NCBI GenBank assembly: GCA_029881615.1
Contig: JAOUMF010000109.1
Span: 1 to 6,917, forward strand
Direction: 5' to 3'
Length of the DNA: 6,917 bases
Source of the DNA: Alphaproteobacteria bacterium
GTDB taxonomy: Bacteria > Pseudomonadota > Alphaproteobacteria > UBA8366 > JADFVY01
The translations under genes were made by a program, and so were the position numbers. Numbering within the stretch: the first letter of the stretch is position 1; every line of letters starts with the position of its first letter. This document shows positions 1 to 5,259 of this stretch, piece by piece. The notes below the pieces were generated by a model. That model was given only the letters and a program-made list of their open reading frames with translations, had not been told where the DNA came from and made no database searches.

Positions 1-1751
1 CCAATCAGCGCGACCTTTTGCAAGTCCGGACGGGTCAGCACCACTTCGATCTCGGTCTGCTTGCCGGCCTCCAGCTGATGACGAATACGGTACATGCCGT
101 CGGTCAGTTCGACCTGCGCCTCGGTGGGTTTCACTATCTTCCAGCCAGGCATGCGGGGATGTTCGATCAGGATTTCACGGGACTCCTTTGCCGGGGCCTT
201 CAGGCGGTAAATCGTGTGCTGTTCCTGCTCGTAGGTCAGTTCCAGCATGCCGCGCACGATGCGGCCCTTGCCGATCACCTGGCTTTCCTTGATCTCGCGA
301 TCGACCAGTGCCTTCTGGTCCAGTGCGAAGCTGACCAGGCGCTCGTCGCCCACGGGCAGGGTCGACATCTGGGCGTCGCCAACATAGCCCGCGCCTTCCG
401 CGCCGGTCTCATAGAGCGTCAGCACACCCGGCGGCAGCCCGGTCTCGCCGTCATTGGTCAACCTGACCGAGGCCAGCGGGTGGCGATCATGGGTCGAGGG
501 TTGATAGAGCGCGATACGCCGCGCCGGCACTTCACGGTCAATCACCGGAACCAGCAACGACTGACCGGATTTAACACTGACGGGATAGGGCACGCGGAAC
601 GTCACCTGGGTTGCCGCTTCTTTCGACGCCGCGGCGAGGATGCGGGACTGTTCCGGCGCTTTTTCCTTGGCCATCATCGGCGCGCTGGCCGCCATCGGCG
701 CGATCTGTTTCCTGTCCGCCATCCCCTCGGATTTGTCCAACATCAAACCGCCGGCGACCGACTCTTCCACGGGCTCCATATAGTTACGAGCGCGGAACTC
801 TTCGTCATACTCCTGTTCGGCCAGTTTCATGCCGATCGCGCCGGTGTCGGGCGCGGGCAACACGCGGCCCAGCACCTCGACCGGGATTTCCGGCCGGTCG
901 ACATAATAGGCGGAATAGAGCGCCTGGCGGAAAGTCACCGGATTGCCCGAAACAATGGTCAGCTCCACGTCTTTCCATTCCTGGCCGCTCATATTTTCCA
1001 GCACTGCCCAGCCCTGAAGCCGGGCCTTTTCGGCCTTCTCGCCAGTCACGGTCAAGCGATAGCTCGCCTTCCACAGGGGCGCAGAGACAACATAGCCAAC
1101 ACGGATGGTGCGCTTACCCTTGCCGCTGGACAGAATTTCCAGCGTCCGGCGGTCACGGGTCCGGTGGGCCGATACGGCCGCCAGCGCCCCGTCGATCTGG
1201 GCGCGCAGTTCAGGATCGGTAAAAATGACGGAATCGGAATCTTCGAAAATGAAGGTCTGCATGCCCTCGGCGCTCATCACGCTGACCCGGTGGCGGGTGA
1301 TGACGCCGCCAAGATCGGGCAGCGCCGTTTCCTCCGGCACCACGCGAACCAGCCGCCCCTCAATCTTGCGCGCGCCGGTGGCCTGAATTTCCGCGCCGGG
1401 CAGCGAATTCAACAGCATCACGGGCGAGTTCAACGCCTCGGGCCCGAACGGCAAATCGCGGAATATCTGCGCCAACGGCTCGCGCCCCGGCAGGCTGATG
1501 GTGCCCGCAACGCCCTGGTCGTCATAAACCACGATGCTTTTCAGCACATCGTCCACTTGGTCGAGACGCACCGATAGCGGCAGGGTCACATTGCCCTCGA
1601 CCCGCGCCTCATATTCGAAATAGCCAACGCCGCCGGCCGACAGCATGACGCGCTTGAGTACCAGCTCTTGCGCCGCCGCGATCGCGGGGACGGTGAATAT
1701 TGCGGCGGCCATGATAATCCCGGCCAGTTTTGGTTTCCATGAATTCAGCAT
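1..1751 (-). CDS. Exported DUF4139 domain-containing protein (3' end outside window)
   Basis: Translating the minus strand from the ATG at 1751 gives 583 full codons with no stop before the left edge, so the C-terminus is missing. Residues 1-27 look like a Sec signal peptide: a Lys-containing N-terminus, a hydrophobic core and an AIAAA-QE cleavage site. The mature part is rich in beta-strand-like segments. The stretch at about 215-300 (RVGYVVSAPLWKASYRL, LQGWAVLENMSGQEW, LTIVSGNPVTFRQALY, VEVLGRVLP) is what I recognise as DUF4139. A low-complexity Ala/Met/Lys/Glu linker at about 305-380 separates it from a second beta-rich region. An AGGA ribosome site lies 8 bases before the start, favouring this ATG over Met14. 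The protein probably acts in the periplasm or envelope; its biochemical role is unknown. The gene follows msrA after 202 bases and probably has its own promoter. The family call is good; function is not assigned. Confidence 0.85.
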   Translation of the reverse strand, partial: MLNSWKPKLAGIIMAAAIFTVPAIAAAQELVLKRVMLSAGGVGYFEYEARVEGNVTLPLSVRLDQVDDVLKSIVVYDDQGVAGTISLPGREPLAQIFRDLPFGPEALNSPVMLLNSLPGAEIQATGARKIEGRLVRVVPEETALPDLGGVITRHRVSVMSAEGMQTFIFEDSDSVIFTDPELRAQIDGALAAVSAHRTRDRRTLEILSSGKGKRTIRVGYVVSAPLWKASYRLTVTGEKAEKARLQGWAVLENMSGQEWKDVELTIVSGNPVTFRQALYSAYYVDRPEIPVEVLGRVLPAPDTGAIGMKLAEQEYDEEFRARNYMEPVEESVAGGLMLDKSEGMADRKQIAPMAASAPMMAKEKAPEQSRILAAASKEAATQVTFRVPYPVSVKSGQSLLVPVIDREVPARRIALYQPSTHDRHPLASVRLTNDGETGLPPGVLTLYETGAEGAGYVGDAQMSTLPVGDERLVSFALDQKALVDREIKESQVIGKGRIVRGMLELTYEQEQHTIYRLKAPAKESREILIEHPRMPGWKIVKPTEAQVELTDGMYRIRHQLEAGKQTEIEVVLTRPDLQKVALI

Positions 1752-1759
1752 CTTCACGT

Positions 1760-1763
1760 TCCT
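1760..1763 (-). promoter_or_regulatory. Ribosome binding site of the DUF4139 gene
   Basis: Minus-strand AGGA sits 8 bases upstream of the ATG at 1751. It supports that start, which places a complete signal peptide at the N-terminus. Confidence 0.6.
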
Positions 1764-1871
1764 CGTTGCTTCGGGCTTACACCCACAATAGCAGACCCGG
1801 CCGGTCAAACCGTTAAAACCGGGCCCTGCTACCGTATGCCGGCGAGGATGCGCCCCGATGCCAGGGGCATG

Positions 1872-1902
1872 AAAAAATTGCGCGCCGTCCGGGACGCCGG
1901 CG
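1872..1902 (-). terminator. Possible Rho-independent terminator downstream of msrA
   Basis: On the minus strand, 52 bases past the msrA stop, CGCCG (1902-1898) can pair with CGGCG (1887-1883) around a 10-base GC-rich loop. After CGCAA comes a run of six T (1877-1872). An alternative fold pairs GCGTC with GACGGC, leaving a bulged G. The stem is short and the T run starts 5 bases after it, so this is a weak to moderate candidate. If real, it separates msrA from the DUF4139 gene. Confidence 0.35.
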
Positions 1903-1953
1903 AAGGGAACCGCGATCGGCAAGCGGCACAGGGGCGCGCCATCGCCAATTGCT

Positions 1954-2601
1954 TCAAACCGCGCCCCGGTCCTTCAGCAGTTCGGGAAAACTCTCGCGGA
2001 GTTTCCGGATTTTCGGGGCGGAAATGCAGGCGATATAGGGCTGGGTCGGGTTTCGCGCCGCATAATCCTGATGATAGGGCTCTCCACCATGGAAAATATC
2101 CAGCGGCGCCAGTTCGGTTACGATGGGCGCGGTGAAAACATCAGCCGCCTCCAACTGGCGAACATAGCGTTCGGCCACATCCCGCTGCGCCTCGTCGGTA
2201 TGGAAGATGACCGAGCGATACTGGGTTCCCACGTCGTTGCCCTGCCGGTTCAACTGGGTCGGGTCATGCGCGACGGAGAAGAAAATTTTCAATATCCGGC
2301 CATAGGTAATGCGCGAGGGATCGAAACGAATCTTCACCACCTCGGCATGGCCGGTATTACCGCGACAGACCGCCTCGTAATTCGCGGTATCCGCCGCACC
2401 GCCGGCATAACCGGAAACAACGTCGATTACGCCATCGAGTTGCCGATAAACCCCATCGACGCACCAGAAACAGCCGCCGCCGAGAATAGCGACTGCTTCA
2501 CCACCCGCCGCAGATGGGGCGAGATCGACGTCGGGGTCGGGTACGCTATCGGGCCCCGCCCTCAGGCCGACACCGGGCGAATCGTCGAAACCGAAGATCA
2601 T
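1954..2601 (-). CDS. msrA: Peptide methionine-S-sulfoxide reductase MsrA
   Basis: This 215-residue protein reduces methionine-S-sulfoxide, free or in proteins, back to methionine; electrons normally come from thioredoxin. The family signature is clear: the catalytic motif GGGCFWCVDG at 41-50 with active-site Cys44, then SGYAGG (63-68), NYEAVCRGNTGHAEVV (74-89), HDPTQLNRQGNDVGTQYRS (112-130) and EPYHQDYAARNP (174-185). The catalytic motif ends in Cys47, not the Gly of GCFWG enzymes, and Cys79 and Cys192 are also present. There is no Cys-rich C-terminal tail. Residues 1-36 form an acidic, Pro/Asp-rich extension that does not look like a signal peptide, so the enzyme is probably cytoplasmic. The start is supported by GGAAAGG ending 6 bases upstream. 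It begins 84 bases after the methyltransferase stop on the same strand, so co-transcription with that gene is possible. Confidence 0.96.
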   Translation of the reverse strand: MIFGFDDSPGVGLRAGPDSVPDPDVDLAPSAAGGEAVAILGGGCFWCVDGVYRQLDGVIDVVSGYAGGAADTANYEAVCRGNTGHAEVVKIRFDPSRITYGRILKIFFSVAHDPTQLNRQGNDVGTQYRSVIFHTDEAQRDVAERYVRQLEAADVFTAPIVTELAPLDIFHGGEPYHQDYAARNPTQPYIACISAPKIRKLRESFPELLKDRGAV

Positions 2602-2607
2602 GACAAA

Positions 2608-2614
2608 CCTTTCC
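2608..2614 (-). promoter_or_regulatory. Ribosome binding site of msrA
   Basis: Minus-strand GGAAAGG lies 6 bases before the ATG at 2601. It supports the longer start, including the 36-residue N-terminal extension, over a start nearer the catalytic domain. Confidence 0.6.
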
Positions 2615-2616
2615 GC

Positions 2617-2674
2617 GTTGAAACCAACTGCAAACCATCGTCAGGGAAATAGCCGGCGGGAGCGCAGTTTCAAC
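2617..2674. repeat. Inverted repeat between the methyltransferase gene and msrA
   Basis: GTTGAAAC at 2617-2624 is the exact reverse complement of GTTTCAAC at 2667-2674. Each arm is also near a TGC/GCA triplet that would pair (2629-2631 and 2664-2666) if four bases bulge on one side. The arms are about 42 bases apart and enclose most of the 84-base gap. This could fold in the msrA leader, or be chance. There is no T run next to it, so it is not a standard terminator. Confidence 0.3.
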
Positions 2675-2685
2675 CGGGGCCTGTT

Positions 2686-3609
2686 TCAGGAGACAACAGG
2701 TCGGTCGCCCCCGGGCAGGCGTTCATAACGCCAGACATTGGCGGGGGGAATATTACGCCATACGCGGCGGGCCATATTACTGGCAATCCCGTACTGCCTT
2801 ACGATGCCTTCCGGTATCGGCGGTTCGCCCCAATAGGTAAACTGCACGAATACGCCGCCAGGCCCCAGCGCCGAGAAAACCTCGGCCACGATGTTCCGTC
2901 GAATGTCGCCCGGCAAACTGCGCAAGGGCAGGCCGGAAATTACTGCATCGACATGATCGACGCCGGCATCGGCCAGTATTCTCCGCAAATCCTGCGCGTC
3001 GCCCTCGACCACGGTAACCTTCGGGAATCGCTTGCGCAAATGGGCAACAAGACGCGGGTCGCGCTCGATAACAATCAGCTTGTCGCTTGGCACGCCGGCG
3101 GCCAGGACAGCACAGGTCAGGCTGCCGGTACCCCCGCCCAGTTCGACGCAGATACTGTACTGATCCGGCAATTCCGCCGCCATGGCCTGGCCGAGACGGC
3201 GCCCACTGGGGGTGATGGAACCTACTTTCCGGGGCGCTTTCGCGAAGCTGGAAATAAACAGCAGATTATCCCTGATATACTGGCTTTTGCGCCAGCGCTT
3301 GCCAAGGATCGAGGCGCGCCGCCGCAATTTTGATTTGGCGTCGCGCGATGAAATATCGTCTCCATCGGGCTCCATGGTTTCCGAGGCCGAAACCGACATG
3401 ACAGTGCCCGTGGCGGAAATCAACGTCAGCCTGCGCGACTGACGGGACATCTTATACTTGATCGCCGCGCCGAAGGCGGTAATCAATGCGAACGCCACAA
3501 CCGCGAGGCCTATAAAAGCCAACCGATGTGATTCGCCGTCGAACCAATCCATATAACCCAAAAAATTTGCCACCTGCCGGTCTGCCCTTCTCTCCCCCAA
3601 CAACATCAT
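2686..3609 (-). CDS. SAM-dependent methyltransferase, phospholipid N-methyltransferase (PmtA)-like, with N-terminal membrane segment
   Basis: The protein has 307 residues. The C-terminal part, from about 112, is a class I SAM-dependent methyltransferase: CVELGGGTGS (154-163) is the SAM-binding glycine loop, IERDP (181-185) carries the acidic residue expected to bind the ribose, and VEGDAQDL (201-208) follows. The segments FAKAPRKVGSITPSGRRLG (122-140), ISGLPLRSLP (224-233), FVQFTY (254-259) and RNIPPANVWRYE (285-296) match the pattern I know from rhizobial-type PmtA, which methylates phosphatidylethanolamine towards phosphatidylcholine. The substrate here is inferred. Residues 1-110 are extra for the family: one hydrophobic helix at about 29-51 ending in KYK, then a charged linker. 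The enzyme may therefore be anchored in the inner membrane. The start is uncertain. ATGs at 3609 and 3606 follow a run of seven C with only a weak GGA upstream; Met20 and Met54 are alternatives, and Met54 would remove the helix. Confidence 0.85.
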   Translation of the reverse strand: MMLLGERRADRQVANFLGYMDWFDGESHRLAFIGLAVVAFALITAFGAAIKYKMSRQSRRLTLISATGTVMSVSASETMEPDGDDISSRDAKSKLRRRASILGKRWRKSQYIRDNLLFISSFAKAPRKVGSITPSGRRLGQAMAAELPDQYSICVELGGGTGSLTCAVLAAGVPSDKLIVIERDPRLVAHLRKRFPKVTVVEGDAQDLRRILADAGVDHVDAVISGLPLRSLPGDIRRNIVAEVFSALGPGGVFVQFTYWGEPPIPEGIVRQYGIASNMARRVWRNIPPANVWRYERLPGGDRPVVS

Positions 3610-3908
3610 GGGGGGGATTCCGTTGACAAATTCTGAACAACCCGACCAAAAACAAAACTGTTTTCAGCCGCCCGATATTGTCGCGAAATGCCAGTACCAG
3701 AAGTTAAATATGTCCTATCCCATACGAGAGCAAGGACTTTCGGGAAGCCAACATCACCCCGGCGGATCTCAACCATTCGTTCACCAAGGACCAGCCGAAT
3801 ATACCAGTATTGGCGATTTCCGTCGTTATTTTTTCACCGCCCACATAGGGCGGATGGACGCTTCAACGCCACTCGTCAATCCCACCGAACGCTTTTCGTT
3901 GCAGCAAT
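3610..3908. other. 299-base stretch without a convincing gene, upstream of the methyltransferase gene
   Basis: The stretch is noticeably richer in A/T than the flanking genes. Plus-strand frames crossing it give peptides rich in Gln, His, Arg and Ser with no recognisable motif, and they overlap real genes on the other strand. The longest minus-strand reading I noted has an ATG at 3774 and encodes 24 residues, with no good ribosome site. The region probably holds the methyltransferase promoter and the 3' end of the hypothetical gene's transcript. I could not assign a confident -35/-10 pair. It contains one GC-rich hairpin (3837-3853). Confidence 0.5.
3837..3853. repeat. GC-rich perfect inverted repeat (CCGCCC-N5-GGGCGG)
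   Basis: CCGCCC (3837-3842) and GGGCGG (3848-3853) form a 6-bp stem with a 5-base loop, 56 bases past the stop of the hypothetical gene. Read on the minus strand, the hairpin is followed by TGAAAAAATAA rather than T residues, so it lacks the U tract of a standard terminator. It may be a 3' stabilising hairpin, a protein site, or chance. Confidence 0.4.
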
Positions 3909-4292
3909 TCATGCGATGATGTTTCGGATCTGGCGCTCGCCCAGCGGCATCGGGGCGCCGGATCGGAAGGCTTCCCACAGATATTCCCTGGGGGTTCCTT
4001 CATAGGATGATGGCATCGCCGCACGTTCACGGTCGATTCGCCAGGCACTGGCCCCATAGCGTTTCGACAATTGGTGAATTTCACGCGCCAAGGCGCCGGT
4101 TGCCTGGCCCACGGACAAGTCGCGCGCCAGCAGCCGCAATGCCCGGTCACGCCGGCGCATGCGCTCTTCCTTCCACCAGGGCACGCCACCCCGGCAACTC
4201 GGCAGCCCGAAGGCCTCCTCGAAACTCTCCGTGCGCCGTTCCAGAAAATCCTGGAGACATCCGCCAAACCAGTTGGCCAGGTTTTGGTCCAT
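3909..4292 (-). CDS. Hypothetical protein, 127 residues
   Basis: I do not assign a function. The start is set by a perfect AGGAGG 8 bases before the ATG at 4292. An ATG 60 bases further upstream (4352) stays in frame but has no comparable ribosome site, so the longer 147-residue reading is less likely. The N-terminal part has WFGGCLQDFLERR (8-20) and a CRGGVPWW segment (33-40). From about 45 it becomes basic and helical: MRRRDRALRLLARDL (45-59), ALAREIHQLSKRYGASAWRIDRER (67-90), then PREYLWEAFRSG (101-112) and a final GERQIRNII. The C-terminal two thirds resembles a family of small uncharacterised alphaproteobacterial proteins I recall with this Arg-rich, Trp-containing pattern; this is recollection, not a search. 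There is no signal peptide or membrane helix, so it is probably cytoplasmic. It is divergent from tetR and could share its control region, though its start is 136 bases from the nearest operator centre. Confidence 0.75.
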   Translation of the reverse strand: MDQNLANWFGGCLQDFLERRTESFEEAFGLPSCRGGVPWWKEERMRRRDRALRLLARDLSVGQATGALAREIHQLSKRYGASAWRIDRERAAMPSSYEGTPREYLWEAFRSGAPMPLGERQIRNIIA

Positions 4293-4300
4293 GGGTTTGC

Positions 4301-4306
4301 CCTCCT
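4301..4306 (-). promoter_or_regulatory. Strong ribosome binding site that sets the start of the hypothetical gene
   Basis: Minus-strand AGGAGG (4306-4301), 8 bases before the ATG at 4292, is the best Shine-Dalgarno match I found in the window. It argues that the first 20 codons of the longer open frame are untranslated leader. Confidence 0.8.
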
Positions 4307-4421
4307 GACAGAGGTCCGATACTTGCCGCAGTCTTTCAATAGCCATCAACATGATCGCAACTCCCGCATTTCTGTTTCGGTCGGCGCGAAACCGCTTGCC
4401 AAACGGGTCGCGCTACGTATA

Positions 4422-4434
4422 TGAACAACGTTCA
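4422..4434. promoter_or_regulatory. Candidate TetR operator 1
   Basis: TGAACAACGTTCA is a dyad with perfect 5-base arms (TGAAC/GTTCA) around a 3-base centre at 4428. It is the copy furthest from tetR and closest to the divergent hypothetical gene. Confidence 0.7.
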
Positions 4435-4454
4435 ATTATCAGATACATCATAAA

Positions 4455-4467
4455 TGAACATTGTTCA
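4455..4467. promoter_or_regulatory. Candidate TetR operator 2
   Basis: TGAACATTGTTCA has the same perfect 5-base arms as operator 1, with its centre at 4461, 33 bp away. It lies in an AT-rich stretch likely to include the tetR promoter. Confidence 0.75.
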
Positions 4468-4476
4468 ACATATTTT

Positions 4477-4489
4477 TGAACGATGTTCG
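4477..4489. promoter_or_regulatory. Candidate TetR operator 3
   Basis: TGAACGATGTTCG differs from the consensus at the last base only. Beyond that mismatch the symmetry continues (TTTT on the left, AAAA on the right), giving 9-base arms with one mismatch. The centre, 4483, is 22 bp from operator 2 and 26 bp before the tetR ATG, so a bound repressor would cover the start of transcription or the leader. Confidence 0.75.
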
Positions 4490-4494
4490 AAAAT

Positions 4495-4500
4495 GAAAGG
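4495..4500 (+). promoter_or_regulatory. Ribosome binding site of the tetR-type gene
   Basis: GAAAGG lies 8 bases before the ATG at 4509, directly after operator 3. Confidence 0.6.
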
Positions 4501-4508
4501 CTGAGCCC

Positions 4509-5117
4509 ATGGCCCGCACCGCGAAACACAGCAAGGAAGAACTGCGCGACATGGCGCTGACAGCGGCCCGCGCCGTCATCGCCGAGAAAGGGTCACGCAA
4601 TCTGAACGTTCGCGCGGTCGCCACCCGCATGGGTTATTCGGTGGGCACCATGTACAATATCTTCGAAGGACTGGAAGAACTGGTTGCTTGGCTGAATGCC
4701 GAGACACTTGACGCGCTTTATGAAGAATTGGCCCGCGCGCCGGTTACCGGCAAGCCCGAGACAGACCTGCATTCATTGCTGGATCGGTATCTGGATTTCG
4801 TGACCGCGAACCGGCAGGGCTGGAACATGCTGTTCGAGGAACGACCGCCCGAGGCCAAGGCGCCACCGGCCTGGTACCTGGAAAAAGTCGCCCAGGTCTT
4901 CACCCTGCTGGGCCGCATGCTGCACCCCCTGTTCGCCCCCGGCGAGGAAGCCGAACTGACCCGCGCAGTGCATCTGTTGTGGATCAGCCTTCACGGCCTG
5001 TGGAGTCTGGACGCCGACGACAAGCTGTTCATCGTGACCAGGGATCCGCTGGAAAAAACCGCCCACGACATGGTGGATCTGTACCTGGCGGGGCTGAAGG
5101 CGCGAAAGGGGCACTAA
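4509..5117 (+). CDS. TetR/AcrR family transcriptional regulator
   Basis: This 202-residue protein has the usual length and layout of a TetR repressor. The N-terminal DNA-binding domain spans about 8-56: a first helix (KEELRDMALTAARAVIAEKG), then helix-turn-helix with VRAVATRMG (34-42) and recognition helix SVGTMYNIF (44-52), followed by EGLEELV. The C-terminal ligand-binding and dimerisation domain (about 85-198) is helical; LLWISLHGLWSLD (156-168) resembles the Trp/His-Gly segment of the WHG-type C-terminal domains. The ligand cannot be read from sequence. Three TGAAC-N3-GTTCA dyads directly upstream suggest it represses its own gene, and perhaps the divergent hypothetical gene. The gene is convergent with the TRAP permease gene, so control of that transporter is possible but not shown by position. 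Confidence 0.95.
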   Translation: MARTAKHSKEELRDMALTAARAVIAEKGSRNLNVRAVATRMGYSVGTMYNIFEGLEELVAWLNAETLDALYEELARAPVTGKPETDLHSLLDRYLDFVTANRQGWNMLFEERPPEAKAPPAWYLEKVAQVFTLLGRMLHPLFAPGEEAELTRAVHLLWISLHGLWSLDADDKLFIVTRDPLEKTAHDMVDLYLAGLKARKGH

Positions 5118-5259
5118 AGGAATACGTAACCAGGCAGACCGGCACCCGTTACATCATGACGCAAGTTTAATGCCGGGAAGTAAACGCGTCTCTCTGTGGT
5201 GCCCCCCCTGAAACCCGCGGAAAACGTCTGTGCATGGGATTGATCCGCGAGTGATCGAC
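5118..5259. other. Convergent intergenic region
   Basis: These 142 bases separate two genes that end towards each other, so transcription stop sites are expected. I found only weak symmetry: GTAAC at 5126-5130 with GTTAC at 5148-5152, and CGCGGA with TCCGCG at about 5217 and 5245. None is followed by a T run in the right direction. A run of seven C lies at 5202-5208. No dyad like those before tetR is present. Confidence 0.4.

Noticed and set aside
18..1577. Long plus-strand open frame of 519 codons opposite the DUF4139 gene
   Set aside because: The product is rich in His, Gln, Arg and Gly with no domain. The minus strand carries a gene with a signal peptide, ribosome site and family motifs. 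It is the antisense shadow of a GC-rich gene.
2071..2652. Plus-strand open frame of 193 codons
   Set aside because: It lies opposite msrA, whose catalytic motifs are certain on the minus strand. The plus-strand product shows no recognisable motif.
3837..3853. GC-rich hairpin as a Rho-independent terminator for the hypothetical gene
   Set aside because: In the minus-strand transcript the stem is followed by UGAAAAAAU, not by a U run. It is kept only as an inverted repeat.
3608..4005. Two overlapping plus-strand open frames (103 and 105 codons) in the gap and the end of the hypothetical gene
   Set aside because: Neither shows a domain or a clear ribosome site, and both run into the 3' end of the minus-strand hypothetical gene. 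A very small real gene cannot be fully excluded.
3863..4339. Minus-strand 158-codon frame overlapping the 127-residue hypothetical gene
   Set aside because: The other frame has a perfect AGGAGG at the right distance and a plausible helical protein. This one is Arg/Pro/Cys-rich and has no ribosome site.
4411..4508. Specific -35 and -10 boxes for tetR and the divergent gene
   Set aside because: Several partial matches exist in the AT-rich strip, but none pairs two good boxes at 16-18 bases, so no promoter is called.
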